From Nereocystis luetkeana (lineage: Eukaryota; Sar; Phaeophyceae; Laminariales; Laminariaceae), in the NCBI GenBank assembly GCA_031213475.1, contig JARUPZ010000024.1:248001-312000 (forward strand): a DNA stretch of 64,000 nucleotides, read 5' to 3'. The stretch's first letter is position 1. The number at the start of each line of letters is the position of its first letter. Positions 21,846-33,200 of the stretch are shown here, piece after piece. A program made the position numbers and the translations under genes. The notes under the pieces were generated by a model. It ran no database searches. It had not been told where the DNA came from and saw only the letters and a list, made by a program, of their open reading frames with translations.

Positions 21846-22404
21846 ACTACTGTGTATGTCCACGATGCTGAAATAATATTCCTTTGGTCCTAAGAAACAA
21901 CAGAGTATATATATACATCATACCAACAACGACAACTAATTGTTTAACAGCGGAAGCACATCGAACAAACAAAAAAGGAGCAGTCACGGTTATTTTTTTA
22001 CTTGTTTTTTTAGGCAACAGTTAGTAGTCTGTACCCGCTATTTAGAGGTCACTGGTCATTGTATTGTTGGCGGGTTGTATAATCGTCATCGGAAATGACC
22101 CTCGCGGCGATTGTCAGGGGCGTGGTATAATAGCTGTGCGGCACCTTTGTCAAGACCGTCCGGGAAGTTATGGTGGTCGTTGATATATCTGTTTGGGGGT
22201 TATTGTTTTCATTGCTCATTATTTTTCGCTGCATATATATCTGCGAGTCGTAACCTCGACAGCACCGCAGACGGCAGGCGTGCTCTTCTCCGCGTTCACA
22301 ACAACTACCGTGCGTTTCGTATGTCGTAGCTGTAGGTGAGTCAATGTGCTGAATACATTAAACCGGATGCGCGCGGCCATGTGAGTGCTGTTTGCACATT
22401 GATT
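21846..22404. other. No recognisable gene
   Basis: No repeat copy or motif-bearing ORF was recognised. Confidence 0.35.
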
Positions 22405-22585
22405 CCATGCTGTGTGCGGCTTCTTCACCTCGTGTATTTTTAGGTAGGAAGCATCTGATTTTTTTTTCATGGTATTTCGGATCTTCGTAGGGCTCCAGCA
22501 CCTTTGAGTGACCAAGGACTCCAAGATTCGTGACTTAATATGTGAGACCAACAACACAATCACAACAACAGCAGCAGCAGCAAAC
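22405..22585 (+). mobile_element. (CAA)n-tailed SINE-like element, copy 1
   Basis: It shares TTCTTC-CTCGTGTATTTT, a T-run, TTCGGATCTTCGTAGGGCTC, CAGCACCTTTG(A/T)GTGACCA and a TTAAT-GTGAGA-CAACAA end with the copies at 25737 (inverted) and 29060. The tail here is short and interrupted (CAACAACAGCAGCAG). A simple-repeat 3' tail is typical of non-LTR-driven retroposons. Confidence 0.65.
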
Positions 22586-22689
22586 AGAAGCATTGCAACC
22601 GAGGGACCGCAGGCACATACGCGGAGAAAAAACGGTGTCGGTACGTATGGCCTCTTTGATTGGTTCAAAATTCGCCAAAGTCAGTAGAA

Positions 22690-22841
22690 AGCTGCTATTA
22701 CGGGGACCACAGTTGTTGTTGTTGTTCTCGCATTAACTCACAATTATACCATGCAGACCGTGGTCGCAGGACAGGCTCCAATATCTCTGAAGTGGAAGAA
22801 ATACCTCGGTAAAAAACAACAACAACAACAACAACAACAAT

Positions 22842-22886
<45 letters not shown>

Positions 22887-22890
22887 TAAC
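22690..22890 (-). mobile_element. (CAA)n-tailed SINE-like element, diverged copy 2 (inverted)
   Basis: In reverse complement it reads GCCTGTCCTGCGACCACGG, then GTGAGTTAATGCGAGAACAA and CAACAACAAC, matching the 3' end of copies at 22405, 25737 and 29060. The tail abuts GTGGTCCCCGTAATAG, the end of a family-1 MITE, so it seems to have inserted in or beside one. A separate (CAA)n run of about 70 bases (22815-22886) lies at its other end. Confidence 0.5.
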
Positions 22891-22974
22891 AACAAGCATA
22901 GAGTAGTACACATGGTACCTGAAGCACATCTACACCTCAGACAAAGATAAAAAGGGCCACAGTGAACAGAACTA

Positions 22975-23065
22975 TATAAGTATTGATAGTAAAAAAGGTA
23001 AATACTTATCAGGTAGGTTTGTGTATCTACCCTAGGTCTTATTGACTATGGTCCCCCGTAACAAT
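22975..23065. mobile_element. Family-1 MITE, left end lost
   Basis: The right arm CTAGGTCTTATTGACTATGG, then TCCCCCGTAA, and the interior (TAGTAAAAAAGGTAAATA, TAGGTTTGTGTAT) are present; the left terminus is not recognisable. The interior carries TATCAGGTA (23007-23015) where other copies have plain TA. Confidence 0.7.
23007..23015. repeat. Variant micro-insertion TATCAGGTA inside a MITE
   Basis: Other family-1 copies read AAATATA-TA-GGTTTTT. This one reads AAATACT-TATCAGGTA-GGTTTG. The extra 7 bases are TCAGGTA, one substitution from the common CCAGGTA. Confidence 0.55.
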
Positions 23066-23586
23066 ACCTCGTAGACAGGGCCTTTTCGAGTCAAAAGTAG
23101 GTACGAGTGCGATGTCAGCCTGGCCAATAATAGCAGGGGTCTTGGCGTGTGATTTGTACATGTATGACATATGTATGTGTAGAGTGTGTAGCTGATTCTG
23201 ACCCAGAAGTTACCAGGTAGACCCGCTTTTTTTGGCTAAATCCCCTCCACTCTAGGAACTTAGATCCTCTTGGGTCTGGCAATTCCTCGATAAATACTCG
23301 TGCAGTACACTAAACGAGCTTTGCTCGGCTCACGTCGGTCGTAGCGACGGCTACAACAAGGGACCCACGATTTCCCAAAAACCACTTATCTGCGACTCTA
23401 TCGGCTCTATCGGCGAATATACAGAGGCTCAACATAGGTGACCGCTATTATTATAGGCACATGAACCCATGCCTCACAGTGCTTCGCGATAAAAAAGTCT
23501 CGCTCTAGGCGAACGAACAGCGAAACCAGGGAACGCCAACTCCTTGAGCGTGCTCGGGGCTCCAAGCGGTCGAGCGCCGATGGACC

Positions 23587-23672
23587 ATGACCAGGCGAAC
23601 GCTGGGGACAATAACTAACACGAGCACGCTCAGGGCGAAAAGGGGCCAGCGGCTGCGCTTTCTTACGAAACT

Positions 23673-23704
<32 letters not shown>

Positions 23705-24335
23705 TACAGCCCTTTCAGGGATCGCCGAGCGGATTTCCTCGCGACTCCCAACGCGCAGAGCTCCCTTCCTTGCGGTGACTGATACGCTGCGGATCACGAC
23801 GGCGGCGCCGCACCTGAAATTATAGTGTACGCTGGAGGGCATCACCCCGGCGCCGTGGCTGATGCACATACATGGTGCTTCCAACTGGTGCAGCGCAAGC
23901 TGGGGACGACCCATCAGCAAGTGGACCATGTGAGCGAGCCAAACTCTCTTAACTCGAGCCCGGCGCAGACTCCACAGAGCCCCGAAATCGTTCTCACCCG
24001 CGCTTCATCTGCTCCAGCGACCACTCCCATCTGCACACGGAGTAGTAGCTCAGATAGCATCCAGCAGAGCTATCAACCAAGCGAAGCAGCACATGTAGCC
24101 ACGACCACAGCGCCTGTATCTCCCCCTGGCTTGCCGACAATGATCGCGAACACTGCCGCAGCCAACGATGCAGCCATGACAATCTCTATCACTGCAGCCA
24201 CGAAGGATGCCACGGCTACGATCCCGACCCCGACGTATGTCTGTAATATGTCTGTAAATCACGCCATAATCTCGATTGAAAAAAACTGGCCTCCCTTCCC
24301 CTCTGGTGCTCGTGGGATCACCACAAGGCGGGACG
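23587..24335 (+). other. Candidate coding stretch with (CAG)11, interrupted by a MITE (unverified)
   Basis: Two consecutive plus frames, 23587-23778 and 23825-24352, are rich in Gln, Ser, Thr, Pro and Ala, with an 11-unit CAG run at about 23671-23702 coding polyGln. No domain is recognised. The second frame ends inside the family-2 MITE that starts at 24336. It could be a low-complexity exon or chance. Confidence 0.2.
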
Positions 24336-24580
24336 AGTTCTACGATAGATAGAGGTAGCAAATTTCCGTGAGAATAGTTTCAACCCAGAATAATAGTCGG
24401 ACTGACAATCTTGTTTAGAAAAATGGCATGTATGTTTGTATCCTTGGGCTATGGAATTATCCATCGGGATGCAGTTTGGGTTTTTGCTGAAGTCAGGTTT
24501 CGGGTGAGGTATGGAGCTCCTCAAGTGAGGCGCCTTGAAAAAAAGATAGGGTGAACCTCTATATATATATAGTAGAACGC
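24336..24580 (+). mobile_element. 250 bp TIR MITE (family 2), copy b
   Basis: The left end is GTTCTACGATAGATAGAGGT. The right end GTGAACCTCTATATATATAT, then AGTAGAACGC, has a TA expansion. Shared interior: TTATCCATCGGGATGCAGTT, GCTGAAGTCAG, GGGTGAGGTATGGAGCTCC and TCAAGTGAGG. Confidence 0.88.
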
Positions 24581-24796
24581 ACGGAGGATGTTCCCGACCT
24601 CGTGTCTTTCGATCACGAAACCGCTTGCACGCACCCGAAACGGCTGTGAAGGTAGTGCGTAACGTGCTTTGTTTGGGACAATTTTTGTATCAAAACGATG
24701 GTTGTCACAAACAAGAATCGAGAAGTAAGTGAAGTTTCGCACCTTGAACCGATCACAGTCAAAGACGGCTGAGGTGGTCGAACTCCTATTTTTTCC

Positions 24797-24912
24797 TATT
24801 TCGGGGGACCATAGTAAATAGGACCTACGGTACTCACAAAAACCTATATATTTCCTACTTTTACTAACAACACGTTTGGTCCTATTTACTGCTGTGGTCC
24901 TAGGTAATAATA
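24797..24912. mobile_element. 110 bp TIR MITE (family 1)
   Basis: It starts TATTTCGGGGGACCATAGTA (decayed TTACG) and ends GCTGTGGTCCTAGGTAATAA. The interior is in inverted orientation relative to the 16500 copy (AAAACCTATATATTTCC). Confidence 0.8.
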
Positions 24913-25736
24913 GTGAAATACCAAAAGCAACTTATTTGCATCGTATTTCGAGCAAGCAGCAGATCACGTGTCTACGAGGTGAAGAACATACTTAATATAA
25001 AACAGCAAGAACTGACAAGGAAGCGCGGTCTAGTAGCAGAGGCAGCAGGAGCAACGCAGGATGGATAATGGGTCTGCTGCTCCGACTTGCGCCATATATA
25101 TGCGTTTCGCATTAATTATTGGCTCTCTTTTGCAAGTCCTCCGTCTCGCCGTAGACGCTATAGGATAGATCATGTGCTTTTCATGGGTCTTCTGGGGCAG
25201 GGGTCCTGGCATGAATGGGCATACCACCCCCTTGATGGTTTGAGACCTATCTCCTCGCTACTCGCGCCGCCCCCACCCGCCTCCTCGACACCCCGGATTC
25301 CCGAGCCCTTGGTGTAGCGTGAATTGCCGCTTCAGCGCATTGTCTATGCCGATGCTCGTTTGTTTGCCGATTCTGCTGCTGCTGCGTGCTGCTGCTGCTG
25401 CTAACCGCAGGTAGGTGCTCGACGCAGGCGCTCCTCGTGGTCATTCGCAGCTTTTTCTTCAGCAATTTTTGCCACCACCTGACGGCTTTCCGCCTCCTCA
25501 GAGAAGAGGCACGAGTAAGAAAGTCGATGTCAAAAAAGGATCACCGGTAAAAACAAACGGCCGAAACTTCTCATGGTCGTACGGACAGCACCCTGGCGTA
25601 CGTCAGCGTGGGTAGCCGCGCTACGAGTGCTGCTGCGGACCGTCGCGATTACAATACGATGGAGCAACGCCACAGCCGGGCAGTTCGAGAGCACGTGACG
25701 TCGCCGTTAAACATGACAACTTTCAGCTGGATATTT
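24913..25736. other. No recognisable gene; short CTG tracts
   Basis: A CTGCTGCTGCTGCTG patch lies near 25373-25402. A CAGGTAGGT word is at 25408. No frame has motifs. Confidence 0.4.
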
Positions 25737-25910
25737 GTTGTTCGTTGTTGTTGTTGTTGTTGTTCTCACATTAACTCTCATACGAAGGAGTCCATTGTCA
25801 CACAATAGTGCGGGAACCCTAGGAAGATCCGAAAAAAACATATGAAAAAAAAAAAGAAATTCGGCACGAGACGAAGGAAGAGCACACACAAGATAAAACC
25901 AATCAATGTG
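25737..25910 (-). mobile_element. (CAA)n-tailed SINE-like element, copy 3 (inverted)
   Basis: In reverse complement: CTTCGTCTCGTGCCGAATTT, a T-run, TTCGGATCTTCCTAGGG, GTGTGACAATGGACTCCTTC, GAGAGTTAATGTGAGAACAA, then CAACAACAACAACAA. It matches 29060-29304 nearly throughout. The tail is about six CAA units. Confidence 0.75.
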
Positions 25911-25959
25911 CAAGCTGACTTAAGATGGCCACGGGTGTTTGATCGCTGACTGGCTGTTG

Positions 25960-26262
25960 CGAGTCAGGGGATCCCCTAAGCCTGTTGGGGGTCCCGTATG
26001 CTTGTGGGGGGTCCGCTAGGGTGAGTGGGGATACACTGAGGTGAGAGGGGATTCCCTAAGGCCAATGAGATCCCCTAAGGATCGATCTTCACGAGGACTA
26101 ATCTGTCTTTAGATTTCTTTCGGAAGATTCCCGGTTATTTCGGTGTTTGTCGGTATTTTTCAAGAAGAAAATACCGAAATTCGGGTAAATATAAAATAAA
26201 TGCCTTAAATTAATTAATTAGGAAAATACCGAAATTTCGGGAAAATACTGAGAAAAACTGAT
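25960..26262. repeat. 20 bp tandem repeats followed by a small inverted repeat
   Basis: From 25960 to 26085 about six 20-21 bp units carry GGGG(A/G)TCCC(C/G)TA(A/T)G-like cores. From 26129 to 26262 CCCGGTTATTTCGGTGTTTG and TCGGTATTTTTC pair with GAAAATACCGAAATTCGGG and a second AAATACCGAAATTTCGGG. Confidence 0.6.
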
Positions 26263-26879
26263 TAACACTCTAACTAGTCCCCTAACCCGTAGCACTGGCG
26301 TGCCTTTTTTTACATCGCCTTCCTCTCCCGCTTAGTAATACATGGTCTTATTCAGTCGATCGTATAGTAGCTGTGGTGCTCTGGTCCCTTGAGCTCGATT
26401 GAAGCGCGGTTTGAATTGGTGTAAGCCCCCAAATGCGGGAAAGTGTTCGTGCTTTTAGTGTTTTTTTCTGAATATATGCAGTCGATGTACGACATGAAAA
26501 TGAGCAAAAATCGGTAAAAACACTGATTGCAAGTGGTTTTGGGGCTCGTCTGCAATCTCCAGAATTGAAACCATGATACGATCTAAATAGTACGATACGT
26601 AAAGCATACCAGGTACGGGTTTGCTTGGGTAGTATCGTGGTTTTACTTCGACCTTCAGGCTTGTATTTTTCGAGCATCAGCCCGACTATGACAAAGATTA
26701 TCGGAGTGTTTTTTATTTGAGAATCCGATGGCTCAACACACGTCGTCAGGTTTTGTCCCGAAATCCGACGACTTGGGTAATCCGATTTTCAAATCGAAAA
26801 TGGAATGGTCTCTGAATTCAAGATGTGAACGCAAGAAAGCAAGCATCTGCAGACCGATCGATGAGTGGGATGGTGACAC
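26263..26879. other. No recognisable gene
   Basis: A 109-codon minus frame (26348-26677) lacks any motif. A TACCAGGTA is at 26607. Confidence 0.35.
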
Positions 26880-27480
26880 GGCTTTACGGCGACGCTGCTT
26901 CGCGCCTGACCCGGCAGGCGAGCCGCGCGTCTCTCCCTGGCCAGACTACACTCGACTGGCGCGTGCTCGGGTCAAAAGACCGAGAGAAGCACCCTCGGCG
27001 CGCACCTCCCCCGTGCATACATACTCCTAGATTACGGCAACAGCGGCAGCAGCACTCAGTCACGTTGTGAATACAAAATACTAAGACTGGTTTACTCTAT
27101 TACGGAGGACCATATTAAATAGGACCTGCGGTACACATAAAAGAATATATATTTCGCTATTTTAATCAACAATATTTGGTCCTATTTACTATGGTCCCCC
27201 GTAATAGTGCTTTCGACACGTCTCTTCGCCGTCAGACGTAAGGCATGCAGTCAGGGTTGGCCCAAACGCTTTGGTCCTAGGCGCAGTGCAGTGCACCTGG
27301 CGCCTGCTCTCTTCGCGGCGCCAGGCCACAACGACAAACACAGTTAGTTGGTCTCGGCGTTGGCTCGAATCTCTGCACGCACAATAAATCCGAGTTTTCC
27401 GCATAATGGATAGGAAGACTATTTTGTCCATTACGATTGGCGAAGTTCACAGCTGAAATGCGATCAGGCCAACACCTGAT
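26880..27480 (+). repeat. Unclassified ~450 bp repeat, copy 2, split by a MITE
   Basis: Counterpart of 14270-14735 (see shared blocks there). A family-1 MITE occupies 27098-27207 at a position where copy 1 has no insertion, which gives the relative age: the repeat is older than the MITE insertion. Confidence 0.65.
27098..27207. mobile_element. 110 bp TIR MITE (family 1) inside a repeat
   Basis: It begins TATTACGGAGGACCATATTA and ends TACTATGGTCCCCCGTAATA. The flanks belong to the repeat copy at 26880-27480, so left and right boundaries are defined by comparison with 14270-14735, consistent with a TA target. Confidence 0.88.
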
Positions 27481-27506
27481 TCAGCTCGAAATTTGAGCCT
27501 CATACC

Positions 27507-28287
27507 TGTGTGTGTGTGTGTGTTCTTCACATCAAACCGTTCTTTCTACCCGTCGACATCCAGCACAACCAGTGTCCGTGCCGATTCTTCCATCCTAGAA
27601 GAGATACAAGTTCTGTGGTCACAAAGCTACGCCACAGAGATACTACGTTGCCACGTGTGCAGTGTGAACTGCAGTGGGCAATGCAAAGCCATGTCATCAT
27701 ACTAGATACGACAGGCACGACATACGCAATCTATGAAATAGTGAAACGAAAAGAAACAATCAAAGAGAAAACAAAAACAAGGTAGACAAGTCGAAAAAGA
27801 AAAAGAAGAAAAATGAAAGCAAAATCTAAGAGAAACAATCTGTCGTGCCCCCCCCCCCGCAGGCGAGGTGGCCTACACTTGAAAAAGAACGAGCTGGAAA
27901 AAAGAAGAAATAACAAAAGACACCACTGCTTGTGAACAGAGTAAGACAAAGAACCAAGGAGAAAGTAACAAGGAAAAATAACAAAGGGGAAATAACAGGC
28001 AGACCAAAGCCCAAAGCACCTTCTAGGTGGCGGCAGCAGCTTGTGGTACGAGTAGTATAGCCAGGTTCTCCCTGCTAATCCGCCTGGTACCTTGCTACCC
28101 AGACTGCCGTCTCCGCCCTGCGTTCGTCAACTATGCCCAGCCCCTTGGCGTCAGACAATACGAGCCGAGCAGAGCAGGTTCGTCTTCCAACCACGCCACA
28201 CGGCTCCTTGAGTACGGCTTATCAATCAGAAAAGGAAGAGGAAGAGAAAAAATGAAATGAAAATCACGGAGAGTCAGCGCAAGAAAG
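27507..28287 (+). mobile_element. Left arm of a 2.8 kb inverted-repeat element
   Basis: Begins in a (GT)n run then TGTTCTTCACATCAAACCGT and ends ACGGAGAGTCAGCGCAAGAA. The reverse complement recurs at 29370-30338 with only scattered substitutions. The arm contains an apparent coding relic on its minus strand (frame reading VARYQADQQGEPGYTTRTTS near 28030-28130) that recurs, diverged, at 32500-33200. The central half resembles a family member; no intact transposase is visible. Confidence 0.85.

Positions 28288-28326
<39 letters not shown>
28288..28326 (+). repeat. Poly-A tract
   Basis: About 38 uninterrupted A residues directly after the left arm of the inverted repeat. Confidence 0.95.
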
Positions 28327-28327
<1 letters not shown>

Positions 28328-29059
28328 ACTGGTAGGAAACAGCCCCTGAAGCGTTTACACGTCGTTTAAAAGAACAATTCGTGACTCGTGACGTAGGGCA
28401 AGCACGGGGTGATTTCCGACCGTTTGCCCAGTCTGAGTGCAGACTCATTTTTTTCAGCAAAACAACACGATCGGTTCTTCTGAGGTTTCAACGCACTTGG
28501 TTGACAGAATAGGTCAAGATCGCTTGATCTTCTTCATGATGATGACACTTTCTCGTGGTCGATAAAGAAAGGAGCTACGCGCTACGAGTGAGTACCCTCA
28601 TAACTGTTGACCACAACGCAGTCAGTCCCCGCTAAAAAATCGTGACGAAACATCTCACAGCACGACCCAGCAACTATAAATTTTCTTTGACGGGGCGCTC
28701 AAGCGGAGAACACACAGTAGAGGTCGGGTGGAACAGCCGGTGCCTTTGCGGCCCAAATCGGGTAATTTAATATTGCAGTTACCGCAAACGACCCCAGGAC
28801 GCGATATCATTGACCAACGCAGGCCACCACCCGAGGCTGGTCACATTAGCGCCGAATGTACCCAATTTAGGCTACTTACCCCCCAAGAGGTACACGATGA
28901 TTGTACCATCTACCCCGCCTACTACCCGAAAATGGCCAAACTGTTCGACCACAGCAATTAACCAGCATCTCAGGGTCAGAGTGTTCATTACCGACGAAGA
29001 GGTTTTTCAAGGCGTCATCTCATGACCGTATCGTGTCGCCAAGGAAACTTACTCGGTTT
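28327..29059. other. Unique spacer between inverted-repeat arms
   Basis: There is no motif-bearing gene. Short frames at 28728-29025 are about 75 codons long. The spacer separates the poly-A tract from the (CAA)n-tailed element at 29060. Confidence 0.4.
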
Positions 29060-29304
<245 letters not shown>

Positions 29305-29369
29305 CTCGACCACGTATGATACGAAAGTGACTAATTGCATTTGTATACATTTTTTTTTTATTTATTTAT

Positions 29370-30171
29370 TTTCTTGCGCTGACTCTCCGTGATTTTCATT
29401 TCATTTTTTCTCTTCCTCTTCCTTTTCTGGTTGATAAGCCGTACTCAAGGAGCCGTGTGGCGTGGTTGGAAGACGAACCTGCTCTGCTCGGCTCGTATTG
29501 TCTGACGCCAAGGGGCTGGGCATAGTTGACGAACGCAGGGCGGAGACGGCAGTCTGGGTAGCAAGGTACCAGGCGGATTAGCAGGGAGAACCTGGCTATA
29601 CTACTCGTACCACAAGCTGCTGCCGCCACCTGGAAGGTGCTTTGGGCTTTGGTCTGCCTGTTATTTCCCCTTTGTTATTTTTCCTTGTTACTTTCTCCTT
29701 GGTTCTTTGTCTTACTCTGTTCACAAGCAGTGGTGTTTTATTTTATTTTCTTTCTTTTCTCCAGCTCGTTCTTTTTCAAGTGTGGGCCACCTCGCCTGCG
29801 GGGGGGGGGGCACGACAGATTGTTTCTCTTAGATTTCGCTTTCATTTTTCTTCTTTTTCTCTTTCGATTTGTCTACCTTGTTTTTGTTTTCTCTTTGATT
29901 GTTTCTTTTCGTTTCACTATTTCATAGATTGCGTATGTCGTGCCTGTCGTATCTAGTATGATGACAAGGCTTTGCATTGCCCACTGCAGTTCACACTGCA
30001 CACGTGGCAACGTAGACGAGGGAAGAAAAGGCTGAAATCTTCTCGCGATAAAAATGAAGGCACGTACCGTAGCGGGAAGGGGGGAGAAGAGCCTGCTATG
30101 TGGCCCCGGATCTGAGTTACGAGTTGGAAGGAGAGAGAGAAGAAGATGTGCGAAGATAATGAATGGGATGG

Positions 30172-30208
<37 letters not shown>

Positions 30209-30338
30209 TCTCTGTGGCGTAGCTTTGTGACCACAGAACTTGTATCTCTTCTAGGATTGAAGAATCGGCACGGACACTGGTTGTGCTGGATGTCGACGGG
30301 TAGAAAGAACGGTTTAATGTGAAGAACAAACACACACA
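29370..30338 (-). mobile_element. Right arm of the 2.8 kb inverted-repeat element
   Basis: Inverted copy of 27507-28287. It begins TTCTTGCGCTGACTCTCCGT and ends ACATTAAACCGTTC-type sequence next to CACACACA. It is about 190 bp longer than the left arm because a poly-A-tailed sequence (30016-30205) is inserted. Confidence 0.85.
30016..30205 (+). mobile_element. Poly-A-tailed retroposon inserted in the right arm
   Basis: The left arm gives the empty site: in reverse complement it reads GCAACGTAG-TATCTCTG. The right arm reads GCAACGTAG, then 190 bp, then GTATCTCTG. The insert ends in about 35 A residues, the hallmark of a reverse-transcribed RNA. Its middle (CGCGATAAAAATGAAGGCAC, then GTACCGTAGCGGG) resembles the 3' part of the tRNA-like SINE at 12249-12580 (CGCGACAAAAAAATAAGGCA), so it may be a 5'-truncated member. 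No target duplication beyond two or three bases is evident. Confidence 0.75.
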
Positions 30339-30884
30339 TACGAGTACTATTAATAGATTTATTCCAGATACGCATACGCACTGCTACGGCTCAAAACACC
30401 GAACACAACCGGGCGCGTGCGTGTTGACAACATGCATGACTACATATATATGCAGTGCTGCTGTACTTGACTACGTACGACGTGATGGCTACAACTATTG
30501 ATAACTGCTGTGCCAGTGCGCGTCAGCACTGACCGGTGCGAATTTGACTGTAACGCATTTCGGGCTCGAGGGTACAACGAAGAAAGCTTACATACCTGGT
30601 GTGACATTTATTGTATTGAAAATAGGGTGGGACACACGATGCCCTACATAACAATTCCAGGTTGGCCAGAAATGAGGGATGTTGCATAGCATCGCCCGCT
30701 CTGTGTGTCTGGATAACACCTCCTTTGTAACAAAGTTGGTAACGTCGCTCATCATCCGTCACTACCAACCATTGCTCTGCCGAGGTAGGTGTATTTTAGT
30801 TCGGGAGAAGGGGAGAAAGAGAAATATGCGCTGAGTGTTGCCTGGGAGAGCGACGGTTGATACATAGAGTAGTAGAGAGAGCGA
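30339..30884. other. No recognisable gene
   Basis: Short frames only. No family repeat was recognised. Confidence 0.35.
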
Positions 30885-31661
30885 ATGAACCTACTCGTCG
30901 ATATCAAAGATCCCGCCGCAGTAGCTCAAAACGGTCGACTACTGGAATATCGTGGTCGGCGCCCGCTCCCATATGCGGGCAAGAATGCAATAAATTGCAA
31001 CCGCCCATCGACCGTAACTGCTGTTCTACCTCAGGTGCCACCTCGAGTATGTCTGCCGCCAGCGCCTGCAGGTCTGAAGTTGACTTCCCAGTAGCTGCTG
31101 GTTTCCGACCGCGAAGAATCTAGTCCTTCCGGGTGCCCAACGTTTTCCACGTAACAACGTCATTGCCGAATTCGAGTTTATCCGTTCGCCGCTCCCAAGT
31201 CCTCCTGCTTGCTAGATCTCCACCCGATCCTGCTCCTCCTACAGCGTTCGCGATTCCTTTCCGGACCAATTATCAGCTGATCGATCTGCCCGTGTAGCTC
31301 ATCTACCGTCTTCGCCACCTCGTCGATCAGGCTCAACGCCTCCTTAAGCCGACCCCCCACTGTCCTTCGTTACTTCCATACTTGCGCGTCCCTCCCTTCT
31401 ATTGCGCTGGGTGTAATTTCGATATATCGTCTACAGCCTCTCCAACATTTCCCTTGTATTGCCCGTGTCGGAGGAGTGGGAGGCACCCTCGCTGTCTTCC
31501 AGTTGTTCATCGTCCCTCCCCCTTCCTTTCCCTTTGTCCGCCATACCTTCCAGCCACAAAAAAACACTCCCCAATATCTCTCCCCCGTGCTTCATGCCTG
31601 CTCGTCTGTCCAGCTCACGACGAAGTAAGTGTAATATTCGTTTGGCTACCGCTGAAACCAC
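30885..31661 (-). pseudogene. Frameshifted coding remnant, unidentified
   Basis: On the minus strand three successive pieces in different frames look protein-like rather than random. 31661-31431 contains RILHLLRRELDRRAGMKHGG and an acidic Ser-rich tail. 31360-31178 contains RLKEALSLIDEVAKTVDELH, helical and coiled-coil-like. About 31125-30885 contains DLQALAADILEVAPEVEQQL. Heptad-like spacing of Leu/Ile/Val in the last two suggests coiled coils. I do not recognise the family; a transposon ORF1 or a host gene with introns are both possible. Stops and frame changes between pieces argue for decay unless introns separate them. Confidence 0.35.
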
Positions 31662-32499
31662 TATTCAATGTGTAGTTCACGTCAGTTGCATACCTTACGT
31701 ACGTACGTGTGCCCACTGCAAGACCTACTTCCGTTCCGACCTACTCATTTCCCCGTACGTACAAAGCACATATTATCTTGCTTCGCTGCGCTCCCCACGA
31801 AAACATTCCGCTCTGTAGCTTGACCAAACATCACGATCCATCATATTTCGGTTATAACCAAAAACGCGGAAAAGCGTCGCGTTTCGTGATACTTTCAAAT
31901 CGTAAATATTCCGATACTTCAATTCCGACGGTGTTTGCGGGTGACGTCATCTCTCGCGAGTGGAATATGGCCAGGAAGGGTCGCACCGACCGCGCCTGGG
32001 CCGGCCCGTGACATAGTTGACTTACGGGTCAGAGCGTGACCCACCCTGCGAGATTATAATCTCACCAACCGTCGGCCAAGCCATGTCCGTGAGATTCCAT
32101 CTCGCAGGCCGTCCGCCAACCTTGGCCTGTGACATTCTTAGATAGTTTTCGCTTTTGTCCTTACGCGTGGCCCCTCTTCGAAATTTCGATGTCACAACAT
32201 GCTCGTTCGTCCGCGCTTAGCGGTGCCTATGGGTAGCCGCCAGGTGTCGACAAGCAGCGTAAAACGTAGAGTCTGGCATGCCCCTATACCGACCTCCGGA
32301 TACTGTTGGTGTCTGGGTTGCATGGTTCACTGGTCATGCGCATTTCGAAGCACGACCAAAGTCACAAATCGTGATTATGTGTTTTTTTCAAGAAAAATCT
32401 CAAACGAATGGCGTTCTAAATGTTTGCTTGTTTTTGTGTGATTCATAACAAAACAAAAACGATTCGAGATAAAAGTCTCATGACCTGTGGTTCTGTTCG
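31662..32499. other. No recognisable gene
   Basis: The sequence includes a repeated phrase: GAGATTATAATCTCACCAACCGTC-like near 32050 and GAGATTCCATCTCGCAGGCCGTC-like near 32090, each followed by (C/G)GCCAA. No ORF with motifs. Confidence 0.35.
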
Positions 32500-33200
32500 T
32501 GCGTTAGGCACGGCCATAAGACTAAGAACCGAGGGAAATAACAGGCACACGGAACCGCAAAGCACCCTCCAGGAAGCCGCGTCAGTCTGTTGTACGAGTG
32601 GCGCAGCCAGCTTCTCCGTGCTATTTAATAAGTCGTCTGGTACCTTGCTACCGTGTCAGCCGTCTCCGTCCGGCGTTCGTCATCTATGCCCACCCCCGGC
32701 AAGGGAGCGTCAGACGATACGAACCAAGCAAAACAGACTCGTCATCCGCACCCACGCCACACAACTCCTACCATGAGGACAAGAAGAAAGAAAGAGGAAG
32801 ACAGAAACAAAAACCACGGGGAATCAAGCGCAAAAACAAAAAGAAGACATAGGAAGACCTCGTTCGAACCAGCTGCAGCAGTTGGCGGCACGAGTAGCAT
32901 AGACATGTTCTACGTACGAGTCGACCTGGTGCCTTGCTACCCTACCCGCCGTTTCCTTCATGATTTCGTCTACCGCCGTTCGCCGTCTACCCTTCCCTTG
33001 CGCACCACCCTCCCCCGCATTCCCTCGGACTGGTTTCCTTCCGCTCTTCCTGTTTCCCTCTCCCCCCATTCCCTTGAGCACCACCCACGGACGATGCGCG
33101 GCGCTGCCTGCGCAGCTGTGGCTCTTACTCGTGCCACCTCACCACGAACCGTTCCGCTGCTTGAAGAACCCCCCGGTACCATGCTTCCGCATTTTTTAGT
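32500..33200 (+). repeat. Diverged relatives of the 27.5/29.4 kb arm sequence
   Basis: 32520-32860 aligns with the inner part of the left arm: GGGAAATAACAGGCA, GTACGAGTGGCGCAGCCAG / GTACGAGTAGTATAGCCAGG, CTGGTACCTTGCTACC, GCCGTCTCCG and GCGTTCGTCA. A second, shorter unit starts near 32865 (GGCACGAGTAGCATAGACAT, GTGCCTTGCTACC, GCCGTTTCC). Frames on the minus strand (VARHQVDSYVEHVYATRA) parallel those in the arms, pointing to an older coding family. Confidence 0.6.

Noticed and set aside
22698..22929. Poly-Cys and poly-Val ORFs on the minus strand
   Set aside because: Translation of a (CAA)n simple repeat in three frames.
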